A DNA stretch of 64,000 nt, taken from NCBI GenBank assembly GCA_963714255.1, contig CAVQNU010000018.1, forward strand, positions 1 through 64,000. The letters run 5' to 3'. Position 1 is the first letter of the stretch. Each line of letters begins with the position of its first letter. This DNA is from Rhodovastum sp963714255 (GTDB lineage: Bacteria > Pseudomonadota > Alphaproteobacteria > Acetobacterales > Acetobacteraceae). A program made the translations under genes and the position numbers. Below are positions 43,864 through 52,208 of this stretch, piece by piece. The notes beneath the pieces are model-generated. The model did no database searches. It was given only the letters and a program-made list of their open reading frames with translations, and had not been told where the DNA came from.

Positions 43864-44502
43864 ATGAGCGTGACCATCCAAGCACGGCCCTCCGGGGGCA
43901 TCGGCGGCCAGCTCATCGGCCTGCTCAGGCTGGCCGCCCCGTTCGGCGGCCTTATCGTGTTCTGGACGCTGGTGCTGCTGGTCGACGTGAAGTCGGCGAT
44001 CGCCGGCGCGATGGCTTTCATCCTGCTGGATGCGCTGCGCCTCTGGCGCGGCCGCCTCGGCTTCTCCCGGCTCTGGCTGCTGTCAAGTGCGCTGACGGCG
44101 GTGTTCGGCGCGATCGACCTCAGCTCCGCCGCACCCTTCATGCTCGCTTACGAATCGGTGGTCACCAACGCGGCGACCGGCGCGGCCTTCGTGGTCGGCG
44201 CGCGCGGCCCGAAATCGCTGGTCCAGGAGCTGGCCGAGCAGCGCGCCGGCCCGTACCCGGACCGCGCCGATATCCGACGGTTCTTCCAGTTGTTCACCCT
44301 GCTGTGGGCGGCGTATTTCTTTCTCAAGGCGGCGGCGTATTTCTGGGCGGCGTGGACGCTGCCACTCACCGAGGCGATGGGCGTGCGCACGATGGTCGGC
44401 CCGGCCACGCTGGTGCTGTTCAGCGCCCTCAGCTTCAGCCATGGCGACCGGCTGTTCGCGCTGTGCAAGCGCCTGCGGCTGCTGCCCAAGGTGCCCGGCT
44501 AG
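43864..44502 (+). CDS. VC0807-like integral membrane protein (tentative)
   Basis: 212 residues with five or six predicted helices, hydrophobic and without a catalytic motif I can recognise; related proteins are annotated as VC0807-family or septation-A-like membrane proteins. The start at ATG 43864 follows a GGGAA stretch. A repeat copy stands before it and an acyl-CoA synthetase 88 bases after. Function unknown. Confidence 0.55.
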   Translation: MSVTIQARPSGGIGGQLIGLLRLAAPFGGLIVFWTLVLLVDVKSAIAGAMAFILLDALRLWRGRLGFSRLWLLSSALTAVFGAIDLSSAAPFMLAYESVVTNAATGAAFVVGARGPKSLVQELAEQRAGPYPDRADIRRFFQLFTLLWAAYFFLKAAAYFWAAWTLPLTEAMGVRTMVGPATLVLFSALSFSHGDRLFALCKRLRLLPKVPG

Positions 44503-44590
44503 CCGTCCGGTTTCGCGGCTGGCGCGCGCGGCCGATCCCGCCTAATCAGGCAGGAACGGGTCCCACGCCAAACACCGGAAACAGTCCCCC

Positions 44591-46234
44591 ATGCCCTCGT
44601 CCATCTACGACCAGGACCTCGACAAGAACCCGGCCAACTATGTGCCGCTGACACCGATCTCCTTCCTCGTGCGCGCCGCCCGCGTGTTCCCGAACGGGCT
44701 TGCCGTGGTGCACGGCGACCGTCGCATCACCTATGCGCAATTGCTCGAACGCTGCCGCCGCCTCGCCTCCGCCCTCGCCGCCCACGGCATCGGCTGCGGC
44801 GACACCGTTGCGATCTTCGCCCCCAACACGCCGGCCATGCTGGAGGCGCACTACGGCATCCCGATGACCGGCGGCGTGATCTGCGCCATCAACACCCGGC
44901 TCGACGCGCCGATCGTCGCCTTCATCCTGGAGCACTCGGAAACCCGTGTGTTTCTGGTCGACCGTGAACTCGCCCCGGTCGCGCGCGCGGCACTCGACCT
45001 GCTGGAGGGCGAAAAACCCCTGGTGATCGGCATCGACGACGCGCTGACCACCGCCGGCGAGGTCCTCGGCGACACCGAATACGAGGCGTTCCTTGCCACC
45101 GGCGACCCGGATTATCCGATCTGCTACCCCGACGACGAGTGGGACGCGATTTCACTGGGCTATACCTCGGGCACCACCGGCGACCCGAAGGGCGTGGTGT
45201 GCCACCACCGCGGCGCCTACCTGAACGCGCTCGGCAATGATCTCGCCTTCGGCATCACCCCGCGCAGCGTCTATCTGTGGACGCTGCCGATGTTCCACTG
45301 CAACGGGTGGACCTTCACCTGGGCCATCACCGCGCAGGGCGGCACGCATGTGTGCCTGCGCCGCGTCGACCCGGCGCTGATCTATCCGCTGATCGCCGAA
45401 CACCACGTGACCCATATGTGCGCCGCCCCGGTGGTGCTGACCATGCTGATCCACGCGCCCAACAGCGTCCGCCGCGACTTCGGCGGCCGCGTGGTGAATA
45501 TCGCCACCGGCGGTGCGGCGCCGCCCTCGTCGGTGATCGAACGGATGGAGCAACTCGGCTTCACGCTGCACCACGTCTACGGCCTGACCGAGGTTTATGG
45601 CCCGCTGACCTTCTGCATCTGGCAGCCCGGCCACGAGGCCCTGACGCTGCACGACCGCGCCGCCTTCCTGTCGCGCCAGGGCGTGCCGCACCCGACCGCC
45701 GAGGACGCCACCATCCTGGACGTGAACCTCAACCCGATGCGCGCCGACGGACAGACCATCGGCGAGCTGATGCTGCGCGGCAACACGGTGATGAAGGGCT
45801 ACCTGAAGAACGCCCGCGCCACCCTGGCGGCCTTCACCGGCGGCTGGTTCCACTCCGGCGACCTCGGGGTGCGGCATCCGGATTCCTACCTCGAAATCAA
45901 GGACCGCTCGAAAGACATCATCATTTCCGGCGGCGAGAACATCTCCTCGCTGGAAGTCGAGGAAGTGCTTTACCGCCACCCCGACATCATGGAAGCGGCG
46001 GTGGTGGCGCACCCGGATGAGAAATGGGGCGAAGTGCCGCACGCCTTCGTCACGCCGAAGCCGGGCGCGGAGGACCTGCTGACCGAGGAGCAGGTGATCG
46101 AATACTGCCGGGCCAACATGGCGCGGTTCAAGGCGCCGCGGTTTGTCAGCTTCGTGCAGCTTCCGAAGACGAGCACCGGGAAGATCCAGAAATACGAACT
46201 GCGGCGGCGGTTGACGGAGGGGTTGAAGAAGTAA
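44591..46234 (+). CDS. Acyl-CoA synthetase (AMP-forming)
   Basis: 547 residues, ANL superfamily. AMP-binding motif SLGYTSGTTGDPKGVV (about residues 188-203), Y-G-L-T-E (A5) near 333, and the C-terminal lysine in KTSTGKIQKYELR. It is similar to medium-chain and methylmercaptopropionate-CoA ligase-type enzymes; the acid cannot be read from sequence. It ends against repeat copy 9, which separates it from the convergent SDR gene. Confidence 0.88.
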   Translation: MPSSIYDQDLDKNPANYVPLTPISFLVRAARVFPNGLAVVHGDRRITYAQLLERCRRLASALAAHGIGCGDTVAIFAPNTPAMLEAHYGIPMTGGVICAINTRLDAPIVAFILEHSETRVFLVDRELAPVARAALDLLEGEKPLVIGIDDALTTAGEVLGDTEYEAFLATGDPDYPICYPDDEWDAISLGYTSGTTGDPKGVVCHHRGAYLNALGNDLAFGITPRSVYLWTLPMFHCNGWTFTWAITAQGGTHVCLRRVDPALIYPLIAEHHVTHMCAAPVVLTMLIHAPNSVRRDFGGRVVNIATGGAAPPSSVIERMEQLGFTLHHVYGLTEVYGPLTFCIWQPGHEALTLHDRAAFLSRQGVPHPTAEDATILDVNLNPMRADGQTIGELMLRGNTVMKGYLKNARATLAAFTGGWFHSGDLGVRHPDSYLEIKDRSKDIIISGGENISSLEVEEVLYRHPDIMEAAVVAHPDEKWGEVPHAFVTPKPGAEDLLTEEQVIEYCRANMARFKAPRFVSFVQLPKTSTGKIQKYELRRRLTEGLKK

Positions 46235-46261
46235 GGCCAGGGCTCTGCCCTGGCCTTCCCT
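46234..46261. repeat. Minimal inverted repeat, copy 9
   Basis: Just AAGGCCAGGGCTCTGCCCTGGCCTT, the core palindrome, in the 26-base convergent gap between the acyl-CoA synthetase and SDR genes. Confidence 0.8.
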
Positions 46262-47010
46262 CAATACGTCGCCCGCCCCCCGGAACAATCGAACACCGCG
46301 GCGGTCGAAAAGCTCGCCTCCTCGCTGCACAGCCAGCACACCAGCGCCGCCACCTCATCGACGGTGCCGAAGCGCCCCATCGGGATTTTCGCCAGCATGA
46401 ACTCGATGAATTCCGGCGTCATCTGCCCGAACAACGGCGTCTGCACCGCGGCCGGCGTCACGCAATTCACCCGGATGGCGGTTTTCGCCAGTTCCTTCCC
46501 AAGCGACTTGGTCAGCCCGATCACCGCGGCCTTGCTGGCGGAATAGGCGGAGGCGTTCGGATTGCCCTCCTTGCCCGCCACCGACGCGATATTGACGATC
46601 CGTCCCCAGCCGCCCCGCAGCATATGCGGCACCACCGCACGGCTGCTGTAAAACACGGCGTTCAGATTGACATCGATCACCCGCCGCCATTCGGCCGGCG
46701 GATACTCCCAGGCCGGCAGGTTCGGCCCGGTGATGCCGGCGCCGGCGACCAGAATGGACAGGCCGCCGAGCGCGGCGGCGGTTGCATCCGCCGCACGCTG
46801 CACCGCCTCGGCATCGGTCAGATCCAGGCATTCGGTGTGCACTGTCGCGCCGAGCCGCGCCGATACTTCGGCGAGCCCGGTGGCGTCACGGTCCCAGATC
46901 GCCAGCTTGGCGCCCTCGGCGGCGAGGCGGGCGCTGATCGCATAGCCAATGCCCGACACCCCGCCCGTCACCACCGCTACGCGGTTCGCAAAACGCGCTT
47001 TCCCGGCCAT
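46261..47010 (-). CDS. Short-chain dehydrogenase/reductase
   Basis: 249 residues. Rossmann motif TGGVSGIGYA after VAVVTGG, NAG in VAGAGI, catalytic Ser in NIASVAGKEG and the Tyr-x3-Lys in YSASKAA. Close in form to 3-oxoacyl-ACP reductases and 3-hydroxybutyrate dehydrogenases; the exact substrate is unknown. GGAGG six bases before ATG 47010. Confidence 0.85.
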   Translation of the reverse strand: MAGKARFANRVAVVTGGVSGIGYAISARLAAEGAKLAIWDRDATGLAEVSARLGATVHTECLDLTDAEAVQRAADATAAALGGLSILVAGAGITGPNLPAWEYPPAEWRRVIDVNLNAVFYSSRAVVPHMLRGGWGRIVNIASVAGKEGNPNASAYSASKAAVIGLTKSLGKELAKTAIRVNCVTPAAVQTPLFGQMTPEFIEFMLAKIPMGRFGTVDEVAALVCWLCSEEASFSTAAVFDCSGGRATY

Positions 47011-47077
47011 TCTTGTCCTCCCGACCCAACGGCGAGAGGGGTAGCGCGCCGCAGAAGCGGGCGAAAGGGCGGCGAGA

Positions 47078-47839
47078 TCAGGCCTCGATGACGAGCTTCT
47101 GGTAGAAATTGCCGAAATACCCACGGCGCGACACCACCCGGTTGCGGTGCGATTCGGGCAGCCAGGTATCGACCGGCAGGGTCCACAGATCGGGGGCGAA
47201 CGGCTCCAGCCGGGTCAGCACCGGGTGCCACAAATATTTCAGCGGATGCCAGGAATGTGGCCGGGCGAAATCCACGATCACCAGCTTGCCGCCCGGCCGC
47301 ACCACCCGCAGCGCCTCGCGCAGCGTCGCCTCGCGCACCGGGCGGGGCATTTCGTGCAGCAGAAAAAACAGCAGCGCGCGGTCATACGTGGCGTCGGCGA
47401 GGCGCAGGCGGCTGCTGTCCATGCGCAGCAGCCGCACCGGCGCGCCCTCGGGCAGCTTCGCCCGCAGGTTGCCGAGCTGAATGGGCAGCACATCCACCAC
47501 GTCGAGCTGCGCCCCCGCGGGCACGCGCGCGACCAGGCGCGTCGTCAGGTCGCCGTAGACGCAGGCGATCTGCAACGTCCGCCCGGGCAGCGTCTCGCCC
47601 AGCTCGGCCACCGCGGCGTCGCGCATGGTGACGTACTTGCCCCACAGGATCAGGTTGACCAGCCAGGGCCGCTCGAACACCCGCACGGCGCGCGGGTGCA
47701 CGTAACTCCACCAGTAATGCTCGTTCAAATACCCGGGTACGGCCGGCGCCCCGTCGGCGTTGTCAAGCAGCGACATCTTCGTGGCTTCGGGGGGCATTCG
47801 TTCAAGTACCTGGTCGGTGTCGGGGGAAATCGATCCCAT
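47078..47839 (-). CDS. rquA: Rhodoquinone biosynthesis protein RquA
   Basis: RquA converts ubiquinone to rhodoquinone by replacing a methoxy group with an amino group, using SAM as the amino donor. 253 residues. Family hallmarks are present: YWWSYVHPRAVRVFERPWL near residue 42, then LVNLILWGKYVTMRD, and in place of the canonical methyltransferase motif I the segment IACVYGDLT, where Tyr and Gly-Asp replace the usual Gly-x-Gly. It ends with the Trp-rich RPHSWHPLKYLWHP. It is read alone, upstream of the SDR gene; start uncertain (ATG 47839, alternatives at 47797 and 47776). Confidence 0.85.
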   Translation of the reverse strand: MGSISPDTDQVLERMPPEATKMSLLDNADGAPAVPGYLNEHYWWSYVHPRAVRVFERPWLVNLILWGKYVTMRDAAVAELGETLPGRTLQIACVYGDLTTRLVARVPAGAQLDVVDVLPIQLGNLRAKLPEGAPVRLLRMDSSRLRLADATYDRALLFFLLHEMPRPVREATLREALRVVRPGGKLVIVDFARPHSWHPLKYLWHPVLTRLEPFAPDLWTLPVDTWLPESHRNRVVSRRGYFGNFYQKLVIEA

Positions 47840-48147
47840 TCAGGTCGCTCCAGCTATGATCCGGGTTTTGGACCAACCTCCCCTTTCTTTATAATTTTGC
47901 GATTAACCCGCCACGATGGGAACCCCTCTTCGCGGCGGGGCTGCTCAGCTTTCGTTGCGGGCGTGGTGCGATGACACCCGGCCGGTGATCGGCCCTTCCC
48001 TGCTGTAACCGATTGCCCTGCTCCGCACGCTCGTATCTCTTGCCTTGGCGTTCGCTTTCACCGATATGTCAACAGGACCCCACAGGTCCTGTTGGCCCGG
48101 CTGCGCCAGCACGCTCCCGTCCGGAACCACGAACTCAGGGCTTTTCC
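47840..48147. promoter_or_regulatory. Divergent region between rquA and nfuA, 308 bases
   Basis: Contains a fair sigma-70-like promoter on the plus strand, TTGGAC (47868-47873), a 16-base spacer and TATAAT (47890-47895), about 250 bases before nfuA. A hairpin follows at 48070. The middle 47900-48060 shows no feature that I can identify. The AT patch near 47885 is one of the few AT-rich spots in this part of the window. Confidence 0.5.
48070..48094 (+). other. 10-bp stem-loop in the nfuA leader
   Basis: Exact arms CAACAGGACC and GGTCCTGTTG around a five-base loop, 53 bases before the nfuA start. No run of T follows, so it is not a classic terminator. It may be a leader structure. Confidence 0.4.
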
Positions 48148-48705
48148 ATGTTCATCGAGACCGAAGGCACACCGAACCCCGCGACCCTCAAGTTCCTGCC
48201 GGGCCGGAAGGTAATGGGCGCCGCGACCGCAGACTTCGCCTCCGCCGAGGCGGCCCGGCGCAGCCCGCTCGCCACCGTCCTGTTCGCCCTGCCCGGCGTC
48301 GAGCGCGTGTTCCTCGGCCACGATTTCGTGACCATCACCAAATCCGACGCGACGCCCTGGCAAGCGCTGAAGCCGCAGGTGCTGAGCACGCTGATGGACC
48401 ACTTCGTGCACCACCGCCCCGTGATCGAGGGTCACGACCAGGCGGCGGACGAAGACACCGACCCGGCCGATGCCGAAATCGTGGCCCAGATCAAGCAGCT
48501 GATCGACACCCGCGTGCGCCCGGCGGTGGCCGGCGACGGCGGCAACATCGTCTTCCGTGGTTACCGCGACGGTGTGGTCCGGCTGCAGATGCAGGGCGCC
48601 TGCAGCGGCTGCCCTTCCTCGTCGGCAACGCTGAAGCATGGGGTCGAAAACATGCTGCGGCATTACGTGCCCGAGGTGAAGTCGGTGGAGCAGGTCACCT
48701 TTTGA
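48148..48705 (+). CDS. nfuA: NfuA-type iron-sulfur scaffold/carrier
   Basis: 185 residues: an N-terminal Nfu domain (MFIETEGTPNPATLKF opening) and the C-terminal NifU-like domain with the cluster motif CSGCPSS. It delivers [4Fe-4S] clusters to target enzymes; this organism makes several (BchL, BchN/BchB, ThiC, Nth). Start ATG 48148; a long leader precedes it. Confidence 0.92.
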   Translation: MFIETEGTPNPATLKFLPGRKVMGAATADFASAEAARRSPLATVLFALPGVERVFLGHDFVTITKSDATPWQALKPQVLSTLMDHFVHHRPVIEGHDQAADEDTDPADAEIVAQIKQLIDTRVRPAVAGDGGNIVFRGYRDGVVRLQMQGACSGCPSSSATLKHGVENMLRHYVPEVKSVEQVTF

Positions 48706-48807
48706 CCGGCTCTCCCACATCCTTGCCTGTCCGCCCTTGCATCGCAGCAAGCGGGGACCCATCTCGCGGCTGATTGTTCGATATCGAACGACCGTGAGGA
48801 GGACAAT

Positions 48808-49392
48808 ATGCCGCTCGACGATACCGCGCTGGACCTGCTGTTCCGCGAGGCGCGCACGCAGAACAAATGGACCGACCAGCCCGTCACCGACGATGAGTTG
48901 CGGGCCGTGTTCGACCTGCTGAAATGGGCGCCGACCTCGGCCAATTGCTCGCCGGCGCGGTTCCTGTTCGTGCGGACCAAGGAGGCCAAGGAAAAGCTGC
49001 GGCCGGCGCTGTCGGCGGGCAATGTCGACAAGACCATGGCCGCCCCGGTCACCGCCATCGTGGCGTACGATCCGCATTTCTACGATCATCTGCCGAAACT
49101 GTTTCCACATGCCGACGCCAAAAGCTGGTTCACCGGCAATTACGACTTCGCCCAGGAAACCGCATTCCGTAACGGCACCTTGCAGGGCGCCTATTTGATC
49201 CTGGCGGCGCGCGCGCTCGGCCTCGATACCGGGCCGATGTCGGGCTTCGACAAGGCCAAGGTGGACGCCGCCTTCCTGGCCGACCGCGGCTGGAAGAGCA
49301 ATTTCCTGATCAATATCGGCCATGGTGACCCGGCCGGGCTGTTCCCGCGCTCGCCGCGGTTCAGCTTCGACGAGGTCTGCCTGCTGCTCTGA
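48808..49392 (+). CDS. rutE: RutE-like malonic semialdehyde reductase (nitroreductase family)
   Basis: 194 residues. FMN nitroreductase fold; KWAPTSANCSPARFLF and GLDTGPMSGFD match E. coli RutE. The enzyme reduces malonic semialdehyde from pyrimidine breakdown. No rutABCDFG genes lie beside it, so its substrate here is uncertain. GGAGGA before ATG 48808 is a strong ribosome site. Confidence 0.82.
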   Translation: MPLDDTALDLLFREARTQNKWTDQPVTDDELRAVFDLLKWAPTSANCSPARFLFVRTKEAKEKLRPALSAGNVDKTMAAPVTAIVAYDPHFYDHLPKLFPHADAKSWFTGNYDFAQETAFRNGTLQGAYLILAARALGLDTGPMSGFDKAKVDAAFLADRGWKSNFLINIGHGDPAGLFPRSPRFSFDEVCLLL

Positions 49393-49415
49393 TCGCGGGC
49401 GGCGGCGAGGAAAAA

Positions 49416-49448
49416 AGCAAGGCCAGGGCTCTGCCGTGGCCTTGCTTG
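49416..49448. repeat. Short inverted repeat, copy 10
   Basis: AAGCAAGGCCAGGGC paired with a GCCGTGGCCTTGCTT arm: one mismatch to the family core. It lies between rutE and tsaB, which run in the same direction. Confidence 0.75.
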
Positions 49449-49507
49449 CTTCCTTGCCGCCGCACGCCCTCTGGCCCCAGGGCGTGCCGCGGGCGTAGGG
49501 TCCAAGC

Positions 49508-50191
49508 ATGCTGATCCTGGGACTAGATGCCGCGCTGGCACGCTGCTCCGCCGCCGTGCTGGAAGCTGGTGTGGTGCGCGCTGAAGCATGCGAGGACGGC
49601 GGCCGGGGCTATGCCACCATCCTGCCCGCCATGGCACGCGACGTGCTGCGCGCCGCCGAGGTGCCCGCCGCCGAACTCGCCGCCGTGGCGGTCACGGTCG
49701 GGCCGGGCAGTTTCACCGGTTTGCGCGCCGCCCTGGCGCTGGCGCACGGCATCGCCGGCGCCGTCGGGCGGCCCGTGCTCGGCGTGCTGGTCGCCGAGGC
49801 GCTGGCCGAAGCGCTGGCCGGCACAGGGCAGGCGCCGGAGCGCAGCGGGCGGATGTTGTGGGTCGCGATCGACAACCGCCGCGGCCGCGTGTTCCTGCAC
49901 CGCGGCGATGCCGCGGTGGAATCCGCCGCCCTGGACGCGCTGCCCGGCCCCGCCGGGCCGGTTGCGCTGGCCGGCGACGCGGCGGCCGAGGTTGCCGCCC
50001 GGATGGCGGCGCGCGGCGACGACGTCGTGCTGACCGAAGCACGCCTGCCGCTGGCCCGCCACGTCGCCGCGGTGGGCGCGCGCCGTCTGGCGGGGCGGTT
50101 GGCGCCGCTGCCGGCGCAGCCGCTCTATGTCGATCCGCCCGAGGTGCGCTTGCCCGCCGGCGGGCTTCGGCCGCCGCCGGATGCGGGCTGA
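49508..50191 (+). CDS. tsaB: tRNA threonylcarbamoyladenosine synthesis protein TsaB
   Basis: 227 residues, ASKHA fold (LILGLDAAL opening, TVGPGSFTGLRAALALAHG). Platform subunit of the t6A synthesis complex with TsaD and TsaE, which are not in the window. Followed directly by rimI, the standard alphaproteobacterial order. Confidence 0.92.
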   Translation: MLILGLDAALARCSAAVLEAGVVRAEACEDGGRGYATILPAMARDVLRAAEVPAAELAAVAVTVGPGSFTGLRAALALAHGIAGAVGRPVLGVLVAEALAEALAGTGQAPERSGRMLWVAIDNRRGRVFLHRGDAAVESAALDALPGPAGPVALAGDAAAEVAARMAARGDDVVLTEARLPLARHVAAVGARRLAGRLAPLPAQPLYVDPPEVRLPAGGLRPPPDAG

Positions 50192-50198
50192 GCGGACG

Positions 50199-50660
50199 AT
50201 GCCTCCTGTGCCCTCCTGCTTTGCGGCCAGCCCCGCCCACGTGGACGTGATGGCAGCGGTACACGCAGCCGCCATGCCGGACGGCGATGCCTGGACCGCC
50301 GAGGCGATTGCGGCGCTGCTCGCCCTGCCCGGCACGTTCGGCCTGGTTCACCGGGAAGGCGGGATGGTGCTGGCCCGGGTGGCCGCGGACGAGGCGGAAA
50401 TCCTGACGCTGGCGGTGCCCCCCGAGACACGCCGGCACGGCAGCGGGTCGGCCCTGCTGGCGGCTGCCGAGGCGGGCGCGGCGGAGGCCGGGGCGCGGAC
50501 CATGTATCTGGAAGTGGCCGAGCACAACCATCCGGCACGCACGCTGTATGCCGGTGCCGGCTATGCTCTGGCCGGACGGCGCCGCGGCTATTACCGCGAC
50601 GGCAGCAATGCGCTGCTGCTGCGCAAGCCGATCAGACCCGGCGCAGCAGCAGGCGGGTGA
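50199..50660 (+). CDS. rimI: Ribosomal protein S18-alanine N-acetyltransferase
   Basis: 153 residues from ATG 50199 (an ATG at 50181 inside tsaB is possible). GNAT motif A VPPETRRHGSGSALL and B MYLEVAEHNHPARTLY. Position after tsaB and the motif supports RimI. The 3' end overlaps the convergent tusA-like gene by 29 bases. Confidence 0.83.
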   Translation: MPPVPSCFAASPAHVDVMAAVHAAAMPDGDAWTAEAIAALLALPGTFGLVHREGGMVLARVAADEAEILTLAVPPETRRHGSGSALLAAAEAGAAEAGARTMYLEVAEHNHPARTLYAGAGYALAGRRRGYYRDGSNALLLRKPIRPGAAAGG

Positions 50661-50886
50661 TCCCGTCGGCGCCGTCGTCCTGCGACAGCACCTGATGGCC
50701 CTGGGAAGCGGCGGTGCGCGGCACGTTCAGCCGCGGCTCCTCGCCGCGCAGCAGCACGAGCAGTGTCTGGCCGGGGGCGAGCCGGTCCAGCGCCAGGCGG
50801 GTGCGCACGAAAGTCATGGGACAGACCTCGCGGGTGATGTCGAGGGTCTGCGCCGGTGCCGGTGCGTCAGGGTTCGTCTTGGGCAT
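50632..50886 (-). CDS. TusA/SirA-family sulfur-carrier-like protein
   Basis: 84 residues. LDITREVCPMTFVRTRLAL carries the conserved Cys-Pro start of a TusA-type helix; the LLVLLRGEE strand and VPRTAASQGHQVL follow. A sulfurtransferase or redox function is expected but the partner is unknown. It overlaps rimI tail to tail. Confidence 0.78.
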   Translation of the reverse strand: MPKTNPDAPAPAQTLDITREVCPMTFVRTRLALDRLAPGQTLLVLLRGEEPRLNVPRTAASQGHQVLSQDDGADGITRLLLRRV

Positions 50887-50918
50887 GACTGGACTGTTGT
50901 TGAGCGCCAAAATATCCG

Positions 50919-50948
50919 TTGCGAAACGGGCATAGCCGATTTTATATA
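50919..50948 (+). promoter_or_regulatory. Candidate mucR promoter
   Basis: TTGCGA, 18-base spacer, TATATA, 44 bases before the mucR ATG, in an AT-rich patch. Fit to the sigma-70 consensus is moderate. Confidence 0.4.
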
Positions 50949-50991
50949 CCCTGCTAAATGGACCAAGTCGAATGCGATGGAAGGAAATAGG

Positions 50992-51402
50992 ATGGCCGAC
51001 GATGGGCTGGGTTCGGACGTGCTGGGATTGACTGCCCAGATCGTATCCGCGCACGTTTCAAATAACCCGGTGGGGCCGGACGTGCTTCCTGCGCTGATCC
51101 AGGATGTCTATCAGACCTTGTCGGGCGTCGGGCGCGAACCGGTTCAGCCGGAAAAGCCGCTTCCTGCCGTGCCGGTGAAGAAATCGGTGTTTCCAGACTA
51201 CATCATCTGTCTGGAGGACGGCAAGAAACTGAAGATGCTCAAGCGGCATCTGAAGACTGCCTACAACATCACGCCGGACCAGTACCGCGAACGTTGGGGC
51301 CTGCCGGCCGATTACCCAATGGTGGCGCCGAACTACGCCAAGCATCGTTCGTCGCTGGCCAAGAAGATCGGCCTGGGAACCAAGCCGCGCGGCGCGCTTT
51401 AG
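50992..51402 (+). CDS. mucR: MucR/Ros-family zinc-finger regulator
   Basis: 136 residues. The Ros/MucR domain contains DYIICLEDGKKLKMLKRHL, the zinc-finger start, then TAYNITPDQYRERWGLP and YPMVAPNYAKHRSSLAKKIG. Heterochromatin-like regulator of envelope and cell-cycle genes in alphaproteobacteria. AAGGA six bases before ATG 50992; an ATG at 50976 is possible. Confidence 0.9.
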   Translation: MADDGLGSDVLGLTAQIVSAHVSNNPVGPDVLPALIQDVYQTLSGVGREPVQPEKPLPAVPVKKSVFPDYIICLEDGKKLKMLKRHLKTAYNITPDQYRERWGLPADYPMVAPNYAKHRSSLAKKIGLGTKPRGAL

Positions 51403-51419
51403 CGCCCCCGAGATTTTTT
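51391..51419 (+). terminator. Weak stem and T-run after mucR
   Basis: GGCGC/GCGCC stem overlapping the mucR stop, then seven bases and TTTTTT. The gap between stem and T-run makes it a poor intrinsic terminator, but the T-run is unusual in this GC-rich window. From here to 51719 I see no gene or motif; the stretch is plain GC-rich sequence before fur. Confidence 0.35.
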
Positions 51420-51719
51420 GTTTTGGCAAGCATCTTGACCGGCGGGCGCAGACCGGTCCGGCGGCTGGCGTTGCGGGGCCGGCGGGGCGCACAGGCGGAT
51501 TTGCCCGGGCGCGCCTTCGCCTGATAGGGTGCTGGCCAGGCGTTCCCGGAAGGGGCGCCGTGCCGGGCACGCGTCGCGACCCCGGGCATTGGACAGCCCA
51601 CTCCCGATCGGCTACGCCGCCGTCACCGCCCCGCCATTGCTGCGCGGCGTCCCGGCCAAGCAGCGGATCGCGAGGCGGATGCCGGTCGGGCGATCCTGCC
51701 CCCGGCCATTGGGGATCGG

Positions 51720-52208
51720 ATGGAAAGCCGCATCGAACGCCTGTGCGTCGAACGTGGACTGAAGATGACCGGGCAGCGCCGGGTCATCGCCCGTGTCCTG
51801 TCCGACTCCGGTGACCACCCCGATGTCGAGGAACTCTATCGCCGCGCCGCGGCGATGGACCCGCGCATCTCCATCGCCACGGTCTACCGCACCGTCCGCC
51901 TGTTCGAGGAGCGCGGCATTCTGGAGCGCCGCGATTTCGGCGGCGGCCGCGCCCGCTACGAGCCTACCGAGCATGGCCACCACCACCATCTGATCGACAT
52001 CGACACCGGCCGTGTGATCGAATTCTCCGATGCCGAGCACGAGCGTGTGCTGGCGGCCATTGCCGCAAGGCTCGGTTTCGACCTGGTGTCCCACCGTCTG
52101 GAGCTGTTCGGCCGGCGCCAGGCGGCGTCCGGTCGCCCGGTATCCCGCCAGGCTGCAGAACCGCCCGCCCCGCCGGCCGACACCGCCCATCCGGGGCTGC
52201 CGCGATGA
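51720..52208 (+). CDS. fur: Fur-family metal-responsive regulator
   Basis: 162 residues. N-terminal winged helix (MTGQRRVIARVLSDSGDHP), and EHGHHHHLIDIDTGRVIEF with the metal-binding histidines. The usual C-terminal CxxC zinc pair is absent, and the tail is proline-rich (from about residue 140). Could be Fur, Mur or Irr; the pairing with olsB is typical of the Fur of related Rhodospirillales. Stop overlaps olsB by four bases. Confidence 0.83.
   Translation: MESRIERLCVERGLKMTGQRRVIARVLSDSGDHPDVEELYRRAAAMDPRISIATVYRTVRLFEERGILERRDFGGGRARYEPTEHGHHHHLIDIDTGRVIEFSDAEHERVLAAIAARLGFDLVSHRLELFGRRQAASGRPVSRQAAEPPAPPADTAHPGLPR

Noticed and set aside
51529..51762. Short open frame before fur
   Set aside because: No ribosome site, Arg/Pro-rich product, overlaps fur in another frame.
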